From: Streptomyces taklimakanensis
Lineage (GTDB): Bacteria; Actinomycetota; Actinomycetes; Streptomycetales; Streptomycetaceae
DNA length: 64,000 nt
NCBI RefSeq assembly: GCF_009709575.1
Contig: NZ_WIXO01000001.1
Span: forward strand, 5,148,001 to 5,212,000
Reading direction: 5' to 3'
Positions within the stretch are counted from its first letter, which is position 1, and every line of letters starts with the position of its first letter. The position numbers and the translations under genes are program-made. The notes beneath the pieces are model-generated. The model was not told the origin of the DNA. It was given only the letters and a program-made list of their open reading frames with translations, and made no database searches. Positions 34,796 through 44,253 of this stretch are shown piece by piece.

Positions 34796-34843
34796 CACGG
34801 ATGCCCGCCGCGGGCCGGAAACGGCCCGCGGCGGGCATCCGTG
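34796..34843 (+). terminator. strong hairpin terminator after ndh
   Basis: A perfect 21-base inverted repeat (arms 34796-34816 and 34823-34843, starting CACGGATGCCCGCC) with the loop GGAAAC, about 35 bases after the ndh stop. Confidence 0.85.
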
Positions 34844-34986
34844 TGTCGCGCTGTGGACGGTGAACGGGCGCGGATCGGGCACCCGCGGGCGGGCATGCGG
34901 GCACGCCCGGATGTCGCGCGGCGCGCCTCGGCTGCGGATTCGTCGACGAGAGGTCTCCGCGAAACGGGCACAAACGGTCACCATCC

Positions 34987-35020
34987 CCGTGGGGAGGAGC
35001 CTGGCCAGGCCCTCCCACGG
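34987..35020. promoter_or_regulatory. inverted repeat upstream of the DeoR regulator, possible operator
   Basis: CCGTGGGGAGG (34987-34997) and CCTCCCACGG (35011-35020) pair with one bulge across a 13-base spacer that is itself partly palindromic (CTGGCCAG). It lies about 80 bases before the regulator start and could be an operator or a leader hairpin. Confidence 0.35.
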
Positions 35021-35102
35021 ACTGTACAAATCTCCCCACGGGCCCGAACGGGCGCCTTCGGGACCGTGTGTTCGGAGGGAAGTCGACGCAGGGAGGTGCG
35101 GG

Positions 35103-35864
35103 GTGAACGCCGAGGAGCGGCAGCGGGAGATCCTCTCCAGGGCCCGCCGCGCGGGCTCGGTGGAGGTCGTCGCGCTCGCCGAGGAGCTGTCCGTCGCCCG
35201 GGAGACCATCCGGCGCGACCTGAGGATCCTGGAGGGACACGGTCTGGTACGGCGCACCCACGGGGGCGCCTACCCGGTGGAGAGCGCCGGTTTCGAGACG
35301 ACCCTGGCCTTCCGCACCACCCTGCACGTACCCGAGAAGCGGCGGATCGCCGCAGCCTCGGCCGACCTGCTGGGCGAGGCCGAGACCGTCTTCGTCGACG
35401 AGGGCTTCACCCCGCAGCTCATCGCCGACGCGCTGCCGCGCGACCGCCCGCTGACCGTCGTCACCACCTCCCTGGTCACCGCCGGGACGCTGGCGAAGGA
35501 GGAGAACTTCACCGTCCTGCTCCTCGGCGGCCGGGTGCGGGGCGGGACCCTGGCCACCGTCGACCACTGGACGACCCGCATGCTCTCCGGGTTCGTCATC
35601 GACCTGGCGTACGTCGGGGCCAACGGCATCTCCCGCGACCACGGGCTCACCACGCCGGACCCGGCGGTCGGCGAGGTGAAGGCCGCGGCCGTCCGGTCCG
35701 CGCGCCGCAGGATCTTCGTCGGAACGCACACCAAGTTCGGGGCGGTCGGCTTCTGCCGGTTCGCGGAGGTGACCGACTTCGAGACGATCGTCACCGGCGT
35801 CGCGCTGCCCCCCACCGAGGCCCACCGCTACTCGCTCATGGGCCCGAACGTCATCCGGGTCTGA
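35103..35864 (+). CDS. DeoR-family transcriptional regulator of the polyol operon
   Basis: A 253-residue repressor-type protein. The N-terminal DeoR helix-turn-helix is AEELSVARETIRRDLRILEG followed by LVRRTHGGAY. The C-terminal sugar-phosphate sensor (DeoRC) includes FVDEGFTPQLIADAL, TTSLVTAGTLAKEEN and KFGAVGFCRFAEV. The GTG at 35103 has AGGGAGG close by. It precedes the polyol transport genes on the same strand by 128 bases and most likely controls them in response to a phosphorylated sugar or polyol. The inducer is unknown. Confidence 0.88.
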   Translation: MNAEERQREILSRARRAGSVEVVALAEELSVARETIRRDLRILEGHGLVRRTHGGAYPVESAGFETTLAFRTTLHVPEKRRIAAASADLLGEAETVFVDEGFTPQLIADALPRDRPLTVVTTSLVTAGTLAKEENFTVLLLGGRVRGGTLATVDHWTTRMLSGFVIDLAYVGANGISRDHGLTTPDPAVGEVKAAAVRSARRRIFVGTHTKFGAVGFCRFAEVTDFETIVTGVALPPTEAHRYSLMGPNVIRV

Positions 35865-35992
35865 CCCCTCTCCGACACCTCCACGCCGCGATCCCCACAT
35901 CCCGACCCCCGTACCGCACGCGAGCACCCCGCGGGCGGCACGGCACCGCACGCCCGCGACCGGCACTTCCCCACCAGGCAAGGAGCACCGTC

Positions 35993-37351
35993 ATGCGCAG
36001 ACAGACCCGACACGCGGCACGCGCGCTGACCGCCGCAGCGGCGGCCGGAACCCTCCTCGCGGCCTGTAGCGGAGCCGGTGGGACCGGCTCGTCCGGCGGC
36101 GACGCCATCAACGTGCTGATGGTCAACAACCCGCCGATGGTCGAGTTGCAGAAGCTCACCGCCGAGCACTTCACCGAGGAGACCGGCATCGAGGTCAACT
36201 TCACGGTCCTGCCCGAGAACGACGTCCGCGACAAGATCGGCCAGGACTTCTCCAACCAGGCCGGCCAGTACGACGTCGCCACCATCAGCAACTACGAGAC
36301 GCCCATCTACGCCGCGAACGGCTGGCTGCACGCGCTGGACCCGTACGTGGAGAAGGACGAGAAGTTCGACCAGGAGGACATCCTGGCGCCGATGCGGCTC
36401 TCGCTCACCGGGGAGGACGGCAGGCTCTACGCCCAGCCGTTCTACGGCGAGTCGTCCTTCCTGATGTACCGCGAGGACGTCTTCGACAAGCACGGCCTGA
36501 CCATGCCCGACAAGCCCACCTGGCGGCAGGTCGCCGACCTCGCCGCCGAGGTGGACGCCGCGGAGGAGGACATGGAGGGCATCTGCCTGCGCGGCCTGCC
36601 CGGGTGGGGCGAGGTGATCGCCCCGCTGACCACCGTCGTCAATACCTTCGGCGGCACCTGGTTCGACGAGGACTGGAACGCGCGGCTGACCTCGCCCGAG
36701 ACCACCGAGGCCGTGGAGTTCTACGTCGACCTGGTGCGCGAGCACGGCGAGGCGGGCGCCGCCCAGGCCGGGTACGCCGAGTGCCTCAACAACATGACCC
36801 AGGGCAAGACCGCCATGTGGTACGACGCCACCGCCGGCGCCGGGTCGCTGGAGGCCGACGGCTCCCCGGTCAAGGGGAAGATCGGCTACGTGCCGGCCCC
36901 CGTGGAGAGGACGGACGGCTCCGGATGGCTCTACACCTGGGCGTGGGGCATGCAGAAGGCCTCCGAGAACCCCGACGCCGCCTGGAGGTTCATCTCCTGG
37001 GCGTCGAGCAAGGAGTACGAGGAGCTGGTCGGCGAGGAGATCGGCTGGGCCAACGTTCCCGCCGGGAAGCGCGCCTCCACCTACGAGCGTCCCGAGTACC
37101 GCCGGGCGGCCGGCGCCTTCGCCGACGTGACCCGCGACGCCATCGCCGGGGCCGACCCGGAGAACCCGGGAGTGCAGGAACGGCCCGCCCCCGGCATCCA
37201 GTTCGTGGGCATCCCCGAGTTCACCGATCTGGGCACCAAGGTCTCCCAGGAGATCAGCGCCGCCATCGCGGGGCGTCAGTCCGTCGCCGAGGCGCTCAGG
37301 GCCTCGCAGCGGCTGGCCGAGGAGGTCGGTGGGGAGTACCGGAACCGATGA
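35993..37351 (+). CDS. extracellular sugar/polyol-binding lipoprotein
   Basis: A 452-residue type I solute-binding lipoprotein. The lipobox is GTLLAACSG; the body is MalE/SmoE-like with VEVNFTVLPEN-type strands (IEVNFTVLPENDVRDKI), YDVATISNYETPIYAANGWL and GKTAMWYDATAGAGSLEA. The last motif is frequent in the sorbitol/mannitol-binding group. AGGAG lies eight bases before the ATG. First gene of a four-gene unit, with the stop overlapping the next start (ATGA). It should capture a polyol or monosaccharide for the two permeases. No ATPase is encoded, so a shared one such as MsiK is expected. Confidence 0.88.
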   Translation: MRRQTRHAARALTAAAAAGTLLAACSGAGGTGSSGGDAINVLMVNNPPMVELQKLTAEHFTEETGIEVNFTVLPENDVRDKIGQDFSNQAGQYDVATISNYETPIYAANGWLHALDPYVEKDEKFDQEDILAPMRLSLTGEDGRLYAQPFYGESSFLMYREDVFDKHGLTMPDKPTWRQVADLAAEVDAAEEDMEGICLRGLPGWGEVIAPLTTVVNTFGGTWFDEDWNARLTSPETTEAVEFYVDLVREHGEAGAAQAGYAECLNNMTQGKTAMWYDATAGAGSLEADGSPVKGKIGYVPAPVERTDGSGWLYTWAWGMQKASENPDAAWRFISWASSKEYEELVGEEIGWANVPAGKRASTYERPEYRRAAGAFADVTRDAIAGADPENPGVQERPAPGIQFVGIPEFTDLGTKVSQEISAAIAGRQSVAEALRASQRLAEEVGGEYRNR

Positions 37352-38331
37352 CGACCACCACACCCCCGGCGGCGCCCTCCTCGCCCACCGCCGTTCCGCC
37401 CCGCGCCCCGGCGCGGCCGTCCCCCGCCCCCGGTGGACGGTTGCGGGCCTGGGCCGGCCGCGCCCCTCTGATGCCCGCGTTGGTCTTCCTGGTCGTGGTC
37501 ACCCAACTGCCGTTCGCGGCGACGTTGGTGATCTCCTTCTTCGACTGGTACGCCCTCGACCCCGCCGCCCGGGAGTTCACCGGCCTGGCCAACTACGGCT
37601 CGGTGCTCTCCGACCCGGCCATGCGGTCCTCGGTGGTCACCACGGCGCTGTTGACCGCCACCGTGGTCCTGGTCTCTCTCGCCCTCGGACTCGCCCTGGC
37701 GCTGCTGATGGACCGCGCGTTCCGGGGCCGCGGCGTGGTGCGCACCATGCTCATCGCGCCCTTCCTGATCGTCCCCGTCGCCGCCGCGCTGCTGTGGAAG
37801 CACGCCCTGTACAACCCCGAGTACGGGCTGCTCAACGGCTCCCTGTCCTGGGCGGCCTCGCTGGTGGGCGTGGAGCGCCCCGTCCAGCCCGACTGGATCT
37901 CGGACCTGCCGCTGGCCGCGGTGGAGGCGGCGCTGGTGTGGCAGTGGACGCCGTTCATGATGCTCGTCCTGCTGGCCGGACTGCAGAGCCGGTCACCGGA
38001 GATGGTCGAGGCGGCCCGGCTGGACGGTGCCGGGAGTTGGCAGATCTTCCGCCACCTGACGCTGCCGCACCTGCGGCGCTACCTGGAGCTGGGGGCGCTG
38101 CTGGGGTCGATCCACATCGTGCAGCACTTCGACGCGGTGTTCACCATCACCGCCGGGGCGCTGGACACCGCCAACCTGCCGTACACGATCTACCACACCT
38201 TCTACCGGGCCCACGAGTACGGACTGGCGTCCGCCGCGGGCGTCCTCGTCGTCATCGGCTCGATCGTCATCGCCACCTTCGCCCTGCGGGTGGTCTCGTC
38301 CCTGTTCGGTGAGGAGGCATCCCGGTCATGA
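37348..38331 (+). CDS. ABC sugar permease, MalF-type
   Basis: A 327-residue binding-protein-dependent permease with six hydrophobic helices after a Pro/Ala-rich N-terminus. The EAA coupling loop is EAARLDGAGSWQIFRHLTLP. TYPTIYHTFYRAHEYG-like sequence (LPYTIYHTFYRAHEYGLASA) is conserved in polyol systems. Start and stop both overlap neighbours by four bases (ATGA), so it is tightly co-translated. It forms the pore with the next protein. Confidence 0.88.
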   Translation: MTTTTPPAAPSSPTAVPPRAPARPSPAPGGRLRAWAGRAPLMPALVFLVVVTQLPFAATLVISFFDWYALDPAAREFTGLANYGSVLSDPAMRSSVVTTALLTATVVLVSLALGLALALLMDRAFRGRGVVRTMLIAPFLIVPVAAALLWKHALYNPEYGLLNGSLSWAASLVGVERPVQPDWISDLPLAAVEAALVWQWTPFMMLVLLAGLQSRSPEMVEAARLDGAGSWQIFRHLTLPHLRRYLELGALLGSIHIVQHFDAVFTITAGALDTANLPYTIYHTFYRAHEYGLASAAGVLVVIGSIVIATFALRVVSSLFGEEASRS

Positions 38332-39215
38332 CGGTCACCGCGCCCTCCCCGGCCCCCGCCCGGGCCACCGCCGTGCCGCCGGCCGTACGCCGTGCCCGGC
38401 GCCGGAGCGCCGCGCTCGGGGTGCTGGCCTGGCTGGTGGGAATCGCGTTCTTCCTGCCGGTCGCCTGGATGGTGCTCACCTCGCTGCACTCCGAGGCCGA
38501 CGCCGCCACCAACCCGCCCTCCGTCGCCGCGTCCCTCACCCTGGACGGCTACCGCGAGTTCTTCGGCGCCACGGGCGGGGCGAGCCCCTGGCCGCCGCTG
38601 ATCAACTCGGCCATGGCCTCGGTGTTCTCCACCGCGGCGGTGTTGCTGCTGGCGTTCCCGGCGGCGTACGCGCTGTCCGTCCGGCCGGTGCGCAGGTGGC
38701 GGGACGTGTTGTTCTTCTTCCTGTCCACCAAGATGCTGCCGGTCGTGGCCGGTCTGCTGCCGGTGTACCTGTTCGCCAGGAACGTCGGCATGCTCGACAA
38801 CATCTGGCTGCTGGTCGTCCTCTACACCTCGATGAACCTGCCGATCGCGGTGTGGATGATGCAGTCCTTCCTCGCCGAGGTACCCGTCGCCCTCATCGAG
38901 GCGGCCCGACTCGACGGGGCGCGGCTGCCCACGGTCCTGGGCCGGGTCATCGCCCCGGTCGTGGGGCCCGGCATCGCCGCCACCGCGCTGATCTGCTTCA
39001 TCTTCAGCTGGAACGAGATGTTGTTCGCCCGGGTCCTCACCGGGGTGACCGCGCAGACCGCGCCCGTCTTCCTGACCGGGTTCATCACCAGCCAGGGGCT
39101 GTTCCTGGCGCAGGTGTGCGCCGCCTCGGTCGCCATCTCCCTGCCCGTGCTCGCCGCGGGGTTCGCCGCCCAGGACAAGCTGGTCCAGGGCCTGTCGCTA
39201 GGAGCCGTCAAGTGA
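38328..39215 (+). CDS. ABC sugar permease, MalG-type
   Basis: A 295-residue permease. The N-terminus carries the family WLVGIAFFLPVAWMVLTSLH segment, and the EAA loop is IEAARLDGARLPTVLGRVIA. The C-terminal half has SWNEMLFARVLTG and QGLFLAQVCAA. It overlaps the previous gene by four bases and the dehydrogenase gene by four bases (GTGA). Second half of the membrane channel. Confidence 0.88.
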   Translation: MTVTAPSPAPARATAVPPAVRRARRRSAALGVLAWLVGIAFFLPVAWMVLTSLHSEADAATNPPSVAASLTLDGYREFFGATGGASPWPPLINSAMASVFSTAAVLLLAFPAAYALSVRPVRRWRDVLFFFLSTKMLPVVAGLLPVYLFARNVGMLDNIWLLVVLYTSMNLPIAVWMMQSFLAEVPVALIEAARLDGARLPTVLGRVIAPVVGPGIAATALICFIFSWNEMLFARVLTGVTAQTAPVFLTGFITSQGLFLAQVCAASVAISLPVLAAGFAAQDKLVQGLSLGAVK

Positions 39216-40201
39216 AAGCCGCCGTCATCGAGTCCGTCGGCAAGGCCGTCCTGACCACCGTCCCGGACCCCGCCCCGGGGCCGCGCGAGGTGGTGGTGAA
39301 GGTCGCCGCCTGCGGACTGTGCGGAACGGACCTGCACATCATGCAGGGGGAGTTCGCGCCCTCGCTGCCGATCGTGCCCGGCCACGAGTTCGCCGGTGAG
39401 GTCGTCGGCGTCGGCGGTGAGGTCACCGAGGTGACGGTGGGCGACCGGGTGGCGGTGGACCCCTCGCTGTACTGCCACGAGTGCCGCTACTGCCGCAACG
39501 GCCGCAACAACCTGTGCGACCGCTGGGCCGCCATCGGCGTCACCGTGGCGGGCGGCGCCGCCGAGTACGCCGTCGCTCCGGTGGCCAACTGCGTGAGGCT
39601 CCCCGACCACGTCGACGTCCAGGACGCGGCGCTCATCGAACCGCTGTCCTGCGCGGTGCGCGGCTACGACGTGCTGTCCGCGCGGATGGGCGCCCACGTG
39701 CTGATCTACGGCTCCGGCACGATGGGCCTGATGATGCTGGAGCTGGCCAAGCGCACGGGCGCGGCGGGCGTGGACGTCGTCGACGTCAACCCCGAGCGCC
39801 TGGCCACCGCCAGGGCGCTGGGCTGTTCGGGCGCGGCGCTCGGGGCCGACGAGTTCGACCGCCCCCGGGGCTGGGACGTCGTCGTGGACGCCACCGGCAA
39901 CGCGGCGGCCATCCAGGACGGGCTGGGACGGGTGGCCAAGGCGGGCACGTTCCTCCAGTTCGGGGTCTCCGACTACGCCACGACGGCCACCATCGAGCCG
40001 TACCGGATCTACAACCAGGAGATCACCATCACCGGCTCCATGGCGGTGCTCCACAGCTACGAGCGCGCCGCCGAGCTCTTCGCGACGGGGATCATCGACC
40101 CGAAGGTCTTCATCAGCGACCGGCTGCCGCTGGAGAGCTACCCGGAGGCGCTGGAGCGGTTCGCGGCGGGAGCGGGACGGAAGATCGTGGTGGTGCCCTG
40201 A
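39212..40201 (+). CDS. zinc-dependent polyol/alcohol dehydrogenase (MDR family)
   Basis: A 329-residue medium-chain dehydrogenase. Catalytic zinc residues are in AACGLCGTDLH and PGHEFAGEV, and Glu in ALIEPLSCAVRG. The structural zinc lobe is CHECRYCRNGRNNLC with four cysteines. The cofactor loop is LIYGSGTMGLMMLELA followed by DVVDVNPERL, whose acidic residue favours NAD. It should oxidise the imported polyol (sorbitol, arabinitol or similar) to a ketose. The GTG start overlaps the permease stop, so import and first catabolic step are coupled. No kinase gene follows. Confidence 0.88.
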   Translation: MKAAVIESVGKAVLTTVPDPAPGPREVVVKVAACGLCGTDLHIMQGEFAPSLPIVPGHEFAGEVVGVGGEVTEVTVGDRVAVDPSLYCHECRYCRNGRNNLCDRWAAIGVTVAGGAAEYAVAPVANCVRLPDHVDVQDAALIEPLSCAVRGYDVLSARMGAHVLIYGSGTMGLMMLELAKRTGAAGVDVVDVNPERLATARALGCSGAALGADEFDRPRGWDVVVDATGNAAAIQDGLGRVAKAGTFLQFGVSDYATTATIEPYRIYNQEITITGSMAVLHSYERAAELFATGIIDPKVFISDRLPLESYPEALERFAAGAGRKIVVVP

Positions 40202-40210
40202 GGCCCGCTC

Positions 40211-41632
40211 TCACCCGGGCTCCGAGGCCCGCCGGGAGACCGGCGGGCCGTACGGCCCGACCAACTCGCGGTCCCACCAGGCGCCCGTGGACCGCAGCTC
40301 CCGCCAGGTGGTGAAGCGGTAGCGGTACAGCAGGGCGCGCACATGGGCGGGCGGCGCGTCGGGGAAGGGATCGGTCCGCAACAGCCGCAGCACGTCCCGG
40401 TCGCTCTCCAGCAGCTTCCGCAGCAGCCGCGTGAACCACGGGGCGGCGTAGGAGGGCGAGAGGGCGGCGAACCACATCATCCAGTCCAGCCTCAGGTGGT
40501 ACGGCGCCCACTGGCGCGGCAGCCTGCGCACGTCCCCGGGCTTGCCGCGGAACTCGTACTCCCGCCACCGCGTCGTGTCGGTGACCTCCTCCTCGTCGGT
40601 GCCCTCGATCACCACCTCGTGGCGCAGCCGCGTCACGCTGCCGAAGGCACCGTAGGTGTTGACCAGGTGGAGCCGGTTGAAGGAGCGGTTCATCTCCTGA
40701 CGGCGCGAGAGCATGTTCCGCACCGGCCACCAACTGAGCACCGCCACCAGGACCGTCACCGCGATCACGGCGACCTCGAACCACAGGGGCGTCGGGCCGT
40801 GCGCGGGGGCGTCGTGGACCGACGAGGTGTCCACGGCGGACAGGGCGAGCACGATCGTGAGCCAGTTGAGCCAGGAGAAGTTGCCGGACGCCACCAGCCA
40901 CAGCTGGGTGCCCAGCACGGCCAGGGCGGCGCCGGTCGCCACCGGCTGGGGGGCGAACAACAGGAACGGGACCACGAGCTGGGTGACGTGGTTGGCCGCC
41001 ACCTCGACCCGGTGCAGGGGCCTGGGCAGATGGTGGAAGAACCAGCTCAACGGGCCCGGCATCGGCTGTGTCTCGTGGTGGTAGTCCAGGCAGGTGAGCC
41101 TGCGCCAACAGGCGTCGCCCCGCCACTTGATCAGCCCCGCGCCGAACTCCACCCGGAACAGCAGCCAGCGCAGCAGGAGCAGCGTGGGCAGGGGCGGCGC
41201 CACCCCCGCGTTGCCCAGGAAGACCGCCAGGAAGCCGGCCTCCAACAGCAGCGACTCCCAACCGAAGGAGTACCAGGTCTGGCCGATGTTGACGATCGAC
41301 AGGTAGAGCACCCACAGCAGCGCCCACATCGCCATGGAGACCGCGAGCGGCACCCGGTCGGCCGCGCCCAGCGTCACCGCGGCCGACAGCGCGGCGCCGG
41401 TCCAGGCCACGGCCGCGAAGAAGCGGTCGGAGTAGTGCCGGTGGAACAGGCTGGGGGAGGCGCGGAAGGGGACCCGACGCAGGAAGGCCGGGGCCGGGGT
41501 CAGGCCGCGCTCGCCGATCAGCGCCCGGAACTGCAGGGCGGCCGAGACGAACGCGACGAGGTAGACGGCGGCCAGGGCCCGTTGCAGGACCGTCCGGCTC
41601 AGCCAGTACTCGGGTGCCGCGAACCACTCCAT
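40211..41632 (-). CDS. lipase maturation factor family membrane protein
   Basis: A 473-residue polytopic protein of the LMF1-like family. Typical blocks are SWESLLLEAGFLAVFL-like (GWESLLLEAGFLAVFLGNAG), LLFRVEFGAGLIKWRGDACW, LTCLDYHHETQPMPGPLSWF and LVNTYGAFGSVTRLRHEVVI. The C-terminus holds the conserved WMMWFAAL. Vertebrate LMF1 helps fold lipases; the bacterial role is unknown. The ATG at 41632 is chosen because MEWF precedes the first helix; two earlier in-frame starts add only a few residues. It converges with the polyol operon. Confidence 0.87.
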   Translation of the reverse strand: MEWFAAPEYWLSRTVLQRALAAVYLVAFVSAALQFRALIGERGLTPAPAFLRRVPFRASPSLFHRHYSDRFFAAVAWTGAALSAAVTLGAADRVPLAVSMAMWALLWVLYLSIVNIGQTWYSFGWESLLLEAGFLAVFLGNAGVAPPLPTLLLLRWLLFRVEFGAGLIKWRGDACWRRLTCLDYHHETQPMPGPLSWFFHHLPRPLHRVEVAANHVTQLVVPFLLFAPQPVATGAALAVLGTQLWLVASGNFSWLNWLTIVLALSAVDTSSVHDAPAHGPTPLWFEVAVIAVTVLVAVLSWWPVRNMLSRRQEMNRSFNRLHLVNTYGAFGSVTRLRHEVVIEGTDEEEVTDTTRWREYEFRGKPGDVRRLPRQWAPYHLRLDWMMWFAALSPSYAAPWFTRLLRKLLESDRDVLRLLRTDPFPDAPPAHVRALLYRYRFTTWRELRSTGAWWDRELVGPYGPPVSRRASEPG

Positions 41633-41721
41633 GGCGCAGATGGATACCACCCGGTGCCGCCGTCATGCGGCGGCACCGGGCGCGGCGCGGGGCCGTACGG
41701 GTGACCGTCGGCCCCGCGCGC

Positions 41722-42918
41722 TCAGCGTTCCAGGACGAGGGCCTGGCCCTGGCCGACGCCGATGCACAGGGCGGCGAGGCCGGTGCCGCCGCCGGTGGCG
41801 GCCAGGTGGTGGGCGACGGCGCCGGCCAGGCGTGCGCCGGAGGCGCCCAGGGGGTGGCCGATGGCGATGGCGCCGCCGTGGGGGTTGACGAGGGCCGGGT
41901 CCAGCTCGGGCCACTCGGCCAGGCAGCCCAGGACCTGGGCGGCGAAGGCCTCGTTGAGCTCGACGGTGGCCAGGTCGGTGAAGGCGCGGCCGGCCTTCTC
42001 CAGGGCCCGGTGCACCGCGTCGACGGGGCCCAGGCCGAAGAGGTTGGGCTCGACGGCGGTGGTGGCGGAGGCGCGGACGCGGGCCAGGGGCTCGCGTCCG
42101 GTGGCCTTCAGACCGGCGGCGTCGGTCAGCAGCAGGGCGGCGGCGCCGTCGTTGAGGGGGGAGGAGTTGCCGGCCGTCACGGTGCCCTCCTCGGGGCGGA
42201 AGGCGGGCTTGAGGCGGGCCAGGGCCTGGAGGGAGGTGTTGTCGCGGATGGTCTCGTCGCGGTCCAGGTCCACGCCGTCGACGGGGACGACCTCGCGGGC
42301 GTAGTGGCCGTCGGCCCAGGCACGGGCGGCCTTGTGGTGGCTGGCCAGGGCCCAGGCGTCCTGGTCCTCGCGGGTGATGTGGTGCTTGTCGGCGACCTGT
42401 TCGGCGCCCTCGCCCAGGGAGACGGTCCACTGGGGCGGCATGTTCGGGTTGGTCATGCGCCAGCCCAGGGTGGTGGAGTACATCTGCGCGTGGCCGGCGG
42501 GGTGGCCGCGGTCGGGCTTGGGCATCACCCAGGGGGCGCGGGTCATCGACTCCACGCCCCCGGCGATGGCGACCGACGCGTCGCCGACGGCGATGGCGCG
42601 GGCGGCGTGGACGACGGCCTCCAGACCGGAGGCGCACAGGCGGTTGACGGTGACGCCGGGGACGGTGACGGGCAGGCCGGCCAGGAGGACGGCCATGCGG
42701 GCGACGTTGCGGTTCTCCTCGCCGGCGCCGTTGGCGTTGCCGAAGACCACGTCGTCGACGCGGGCCGGGTCCAGGTCGGGGGTGCGGTCGACCAGTGCGC
42801 GCACCACGTGCGCGGCCAGGTCGTCCGGGCGCACTCCCGCCAACGCCCCGCCGTACCGTCCCACCGGGGTACGCACCGCATCCACCACATACACATCACG
42901 GAGGAGATCGTTGGCCAT
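41722..42918 (-). CDS. thiolase (acetyl-CoA C-acyltransferase)
   Basis: A 398-residue thiolase. The nucleophile is Cys95 in NRLCASGLEAVVHA. The C-terminal pair is His in HPLGASGARLAGA (GGAIAIGHPLG) and Cys in LAALCIGVGQGQALVLE. NEAFAAQVLG is also conserved. Such enzymes cleave 3-ketoacyl-CoA or condense acetyl-CoA; the AGEENRNVARMAVLLAG segment is like beta-ketoadipyl-CoA thiolases. MANDLLRDVYVVDAVRTPVG marks the start at 42918. Alone on its strand, divergent from the esterase gene. The physiological substrate is undetermined. Confidence 0.92.
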   Translation of the reverse strand: MANDLLRDVYVVDAVRTPVGRYGGALAGVRPDDLAAHVVRALVDRTPDLDPARVDDVVFGNANGAGEENRNVARMAVLLAGLPVTVPGVTVNRLCASGLEAVVHAARAIAVGDASVAIAGGVESMTRAPWVMPKPDRGHPAGHAQMYSTTLGWRMTNPNMPPQWTVSLGEGAEQVADKHHITREDQDAWALASHHKAARAWADGHYAREVVPVDGVDLDRDETIRDNTSLQALARLKPAFRPEEGTVTAGNSSPLNDGAAALLLTDAAGLKATGREPLARVRASATTAVEPNLFGLGPVDAVHRALEKAGRAFTDLATVELNEAFAAQVLGCLAEWPELDPALVNPHGGAIAIGHPLGASGARLAGAVAHHLAATGGGTGLAALCIGVGQGQALVLER

Positions 42919-43159
42919 GGCAGTGATCCTGGCAGGGCGGTCCCCGGATGACCAGGACGGGGCGGGACGCGTGGTCGATCCCACAGCCGTCGGTTCGAAC
43001 GGCTGGGCGGAGGCACCGTGGACCTCAGGGGAGCGCGGGAGCGGCGCGGAGCGCTCGCGGGGGCCGTGCGCGCCGACGCCGGACGTCGGAGACCGGCCTG
43101 TCCCGTGGTGCCCCGGGTAGTCGTTGACCTGGGACGCGCCCGGTCGTAGGTTCTCCGGG

Positions 43160-43171
43160 GAAAGCGCTTTC
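43160..43171. promoter_or_regulatory. palindromic operator GAAAGCGCTTTC upstream of the acetyl esterase
   Basis: A perfect 12-base palindrome, 36 bases before the esterase start. Its centre resembles the operators of LacI-family sugar regulators in Streptomyces (CG at the axis). No such regulator is adjacent. Confidence 0.55.
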
Positions 43172-43206
43172 TGTCGTTTGTCGCTACGAGGGGACGGGAC
43201 ACCCGC

Positions 43207-44184
43207 ATGCCGCTGACCGATCTTCCGCTGGACCAACTGCGCGACTACCGACCCGAGGTGGCCGAACCCGAGGACTTCGACGACTTCTGGTCCAAGACCC
43301 TCGCCGCCGCGCGGGCCGCCGCGTCGGGCCCGGCGGAGTACCGGCGGGTCGAGGACGCGCCGCTGACCACCGTCGAGGTGTTCGACGTGCGCTTCCCCGG
43401 CTGGGGCGGCCAGCCCGTCGCCGCCTGGCTGATCCTGCCGCGCGGCGCGGACGGGCCGTTGCCCGCGGTGGTCAACTACATCGGTTACGGCGGGGGCCGC
43501 GGCCTGTACATCGAGCACCTGTTGTGGAGCGCGGCCGGTTACGCCACCTTCGTGGTCGACAGCCGGGGGCAGGGCCACGACACCCCCGACCCGGAGCCGG
43601 CGACCACCCCGCAGTACGTGGGCGGGTTCATGACGCGCGGGTTGGACGACCCGGCCAACCACTACTACCGGCGGTTGGTGACCGACTGCGTGCGCGCGGT
43701 GGACGCGGTGCGCGACCACCCCGCGGTGGACCCGGAGCGGGTGGTGGTCGCGGGCGGCAGCCAGGGCGGCGGACTGGCCCTGGCCGTGGCGGGGCTGGCG
43801 TCGCGGCAGGTGGCGGCGGCGCTGGTGGACGTGCCCTTCATGTGTCACTACCGGCGCAGCGCCGAAGTGGCCTCGGCCGGCCCCTACCCGGAGATCGCCC
43901 ACTACCTCGGAGTGCACCAGCGCACCGATCCCGAGTCCGTCTTCGCGACCCTGAACTACTTCGACGGGCTGCACTTCGCGCCCCGCGCCACCGTTCCCGC
44001 GCTCTTCAGCGTCGCCCTGATGGACCCGGTCTGCCCGCCTTCGACGGTCTTCGCCGCCTACCACCGCTACGCGGGGACCGACCGCGACATCCGGGTCTGG
44101 CACTTCGGCGACCACGGCGGCGGCCGCGCCTCGCAGCCGTACGAGCAACTGCTGTGGCTGCGGGAGCGCGGTCTGACGGCCTGA
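43207..44184 (+). CDS. CE7 acetyl esterase (acetylxylan esterase/cephalosporin C deacetylase family)
   Basis: A 325-residue alpha/beta hydrolase. The nucleophile elbow is VAGGSQGGGLAL, the acid Asp is in ALMDPVCPPSTVFAAY and the base His in HFGDHGGGR. The N-terminus (MPLTDLPLDQLRDYRP and PEDFDDFWSKTL) and the RGQGHDTPDP loop are hallmarks of family CE7. These cytosolic hexamers remove acetyl groups from short xylo-oligosaccharides. No signal peptide is present, in agreement. Together with the GH11 enzyme it suggests xylan use. A LacI-like operator precedes it. Confidence 0.92.
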   Translation: MPLTDLPLDQLRDYRPEVAEPEDFDDFWSKTLAAARAAASGPAEYRRVEDAPLTTVEVFDVRFPGWGGQPVAAWLILPRGADGPLPAVVNYIGYGGGRGLYIEHLLWSAAGYATFVVDSRGQGHDTPDPEPATTPQYVGGFMTRGLDDPANHYYRRLVTDCVRAVDAVRDHPAVDPERVVVAGGSQGGGLALAVAGLASRQVAAALVDVPFMCHYRRSAEVASAGPYPEIAHYLGVHQRTDPESVFATLNYFDGLHFAPRATVPALFSVALMDPVCPPSTVFAAYHRYAGTDRDIRVWHFGDHGGGRASQPYEQLLWLRERGLTA

Positions 44185-44194
44185 CCTCCGGGAG

Positions 44195-44216
44195 CCCGGC
44201 CGCCGCGGTGGCCGGG
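44195..44216. terminator. possible bidirectional hairpin between convergent genes
   Basis: CCCGGCC (44195-44201) and GGCCGGG (44210-44216) form a seven-base stem with an eight-base loop between the esterase and the convergent lipoprotein gene. Confidence 0.4.
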
Positions 44217-44253
44217 CCCGGCCCCGGAGGACGAGGGGTTCTGGGAGGCCGGC

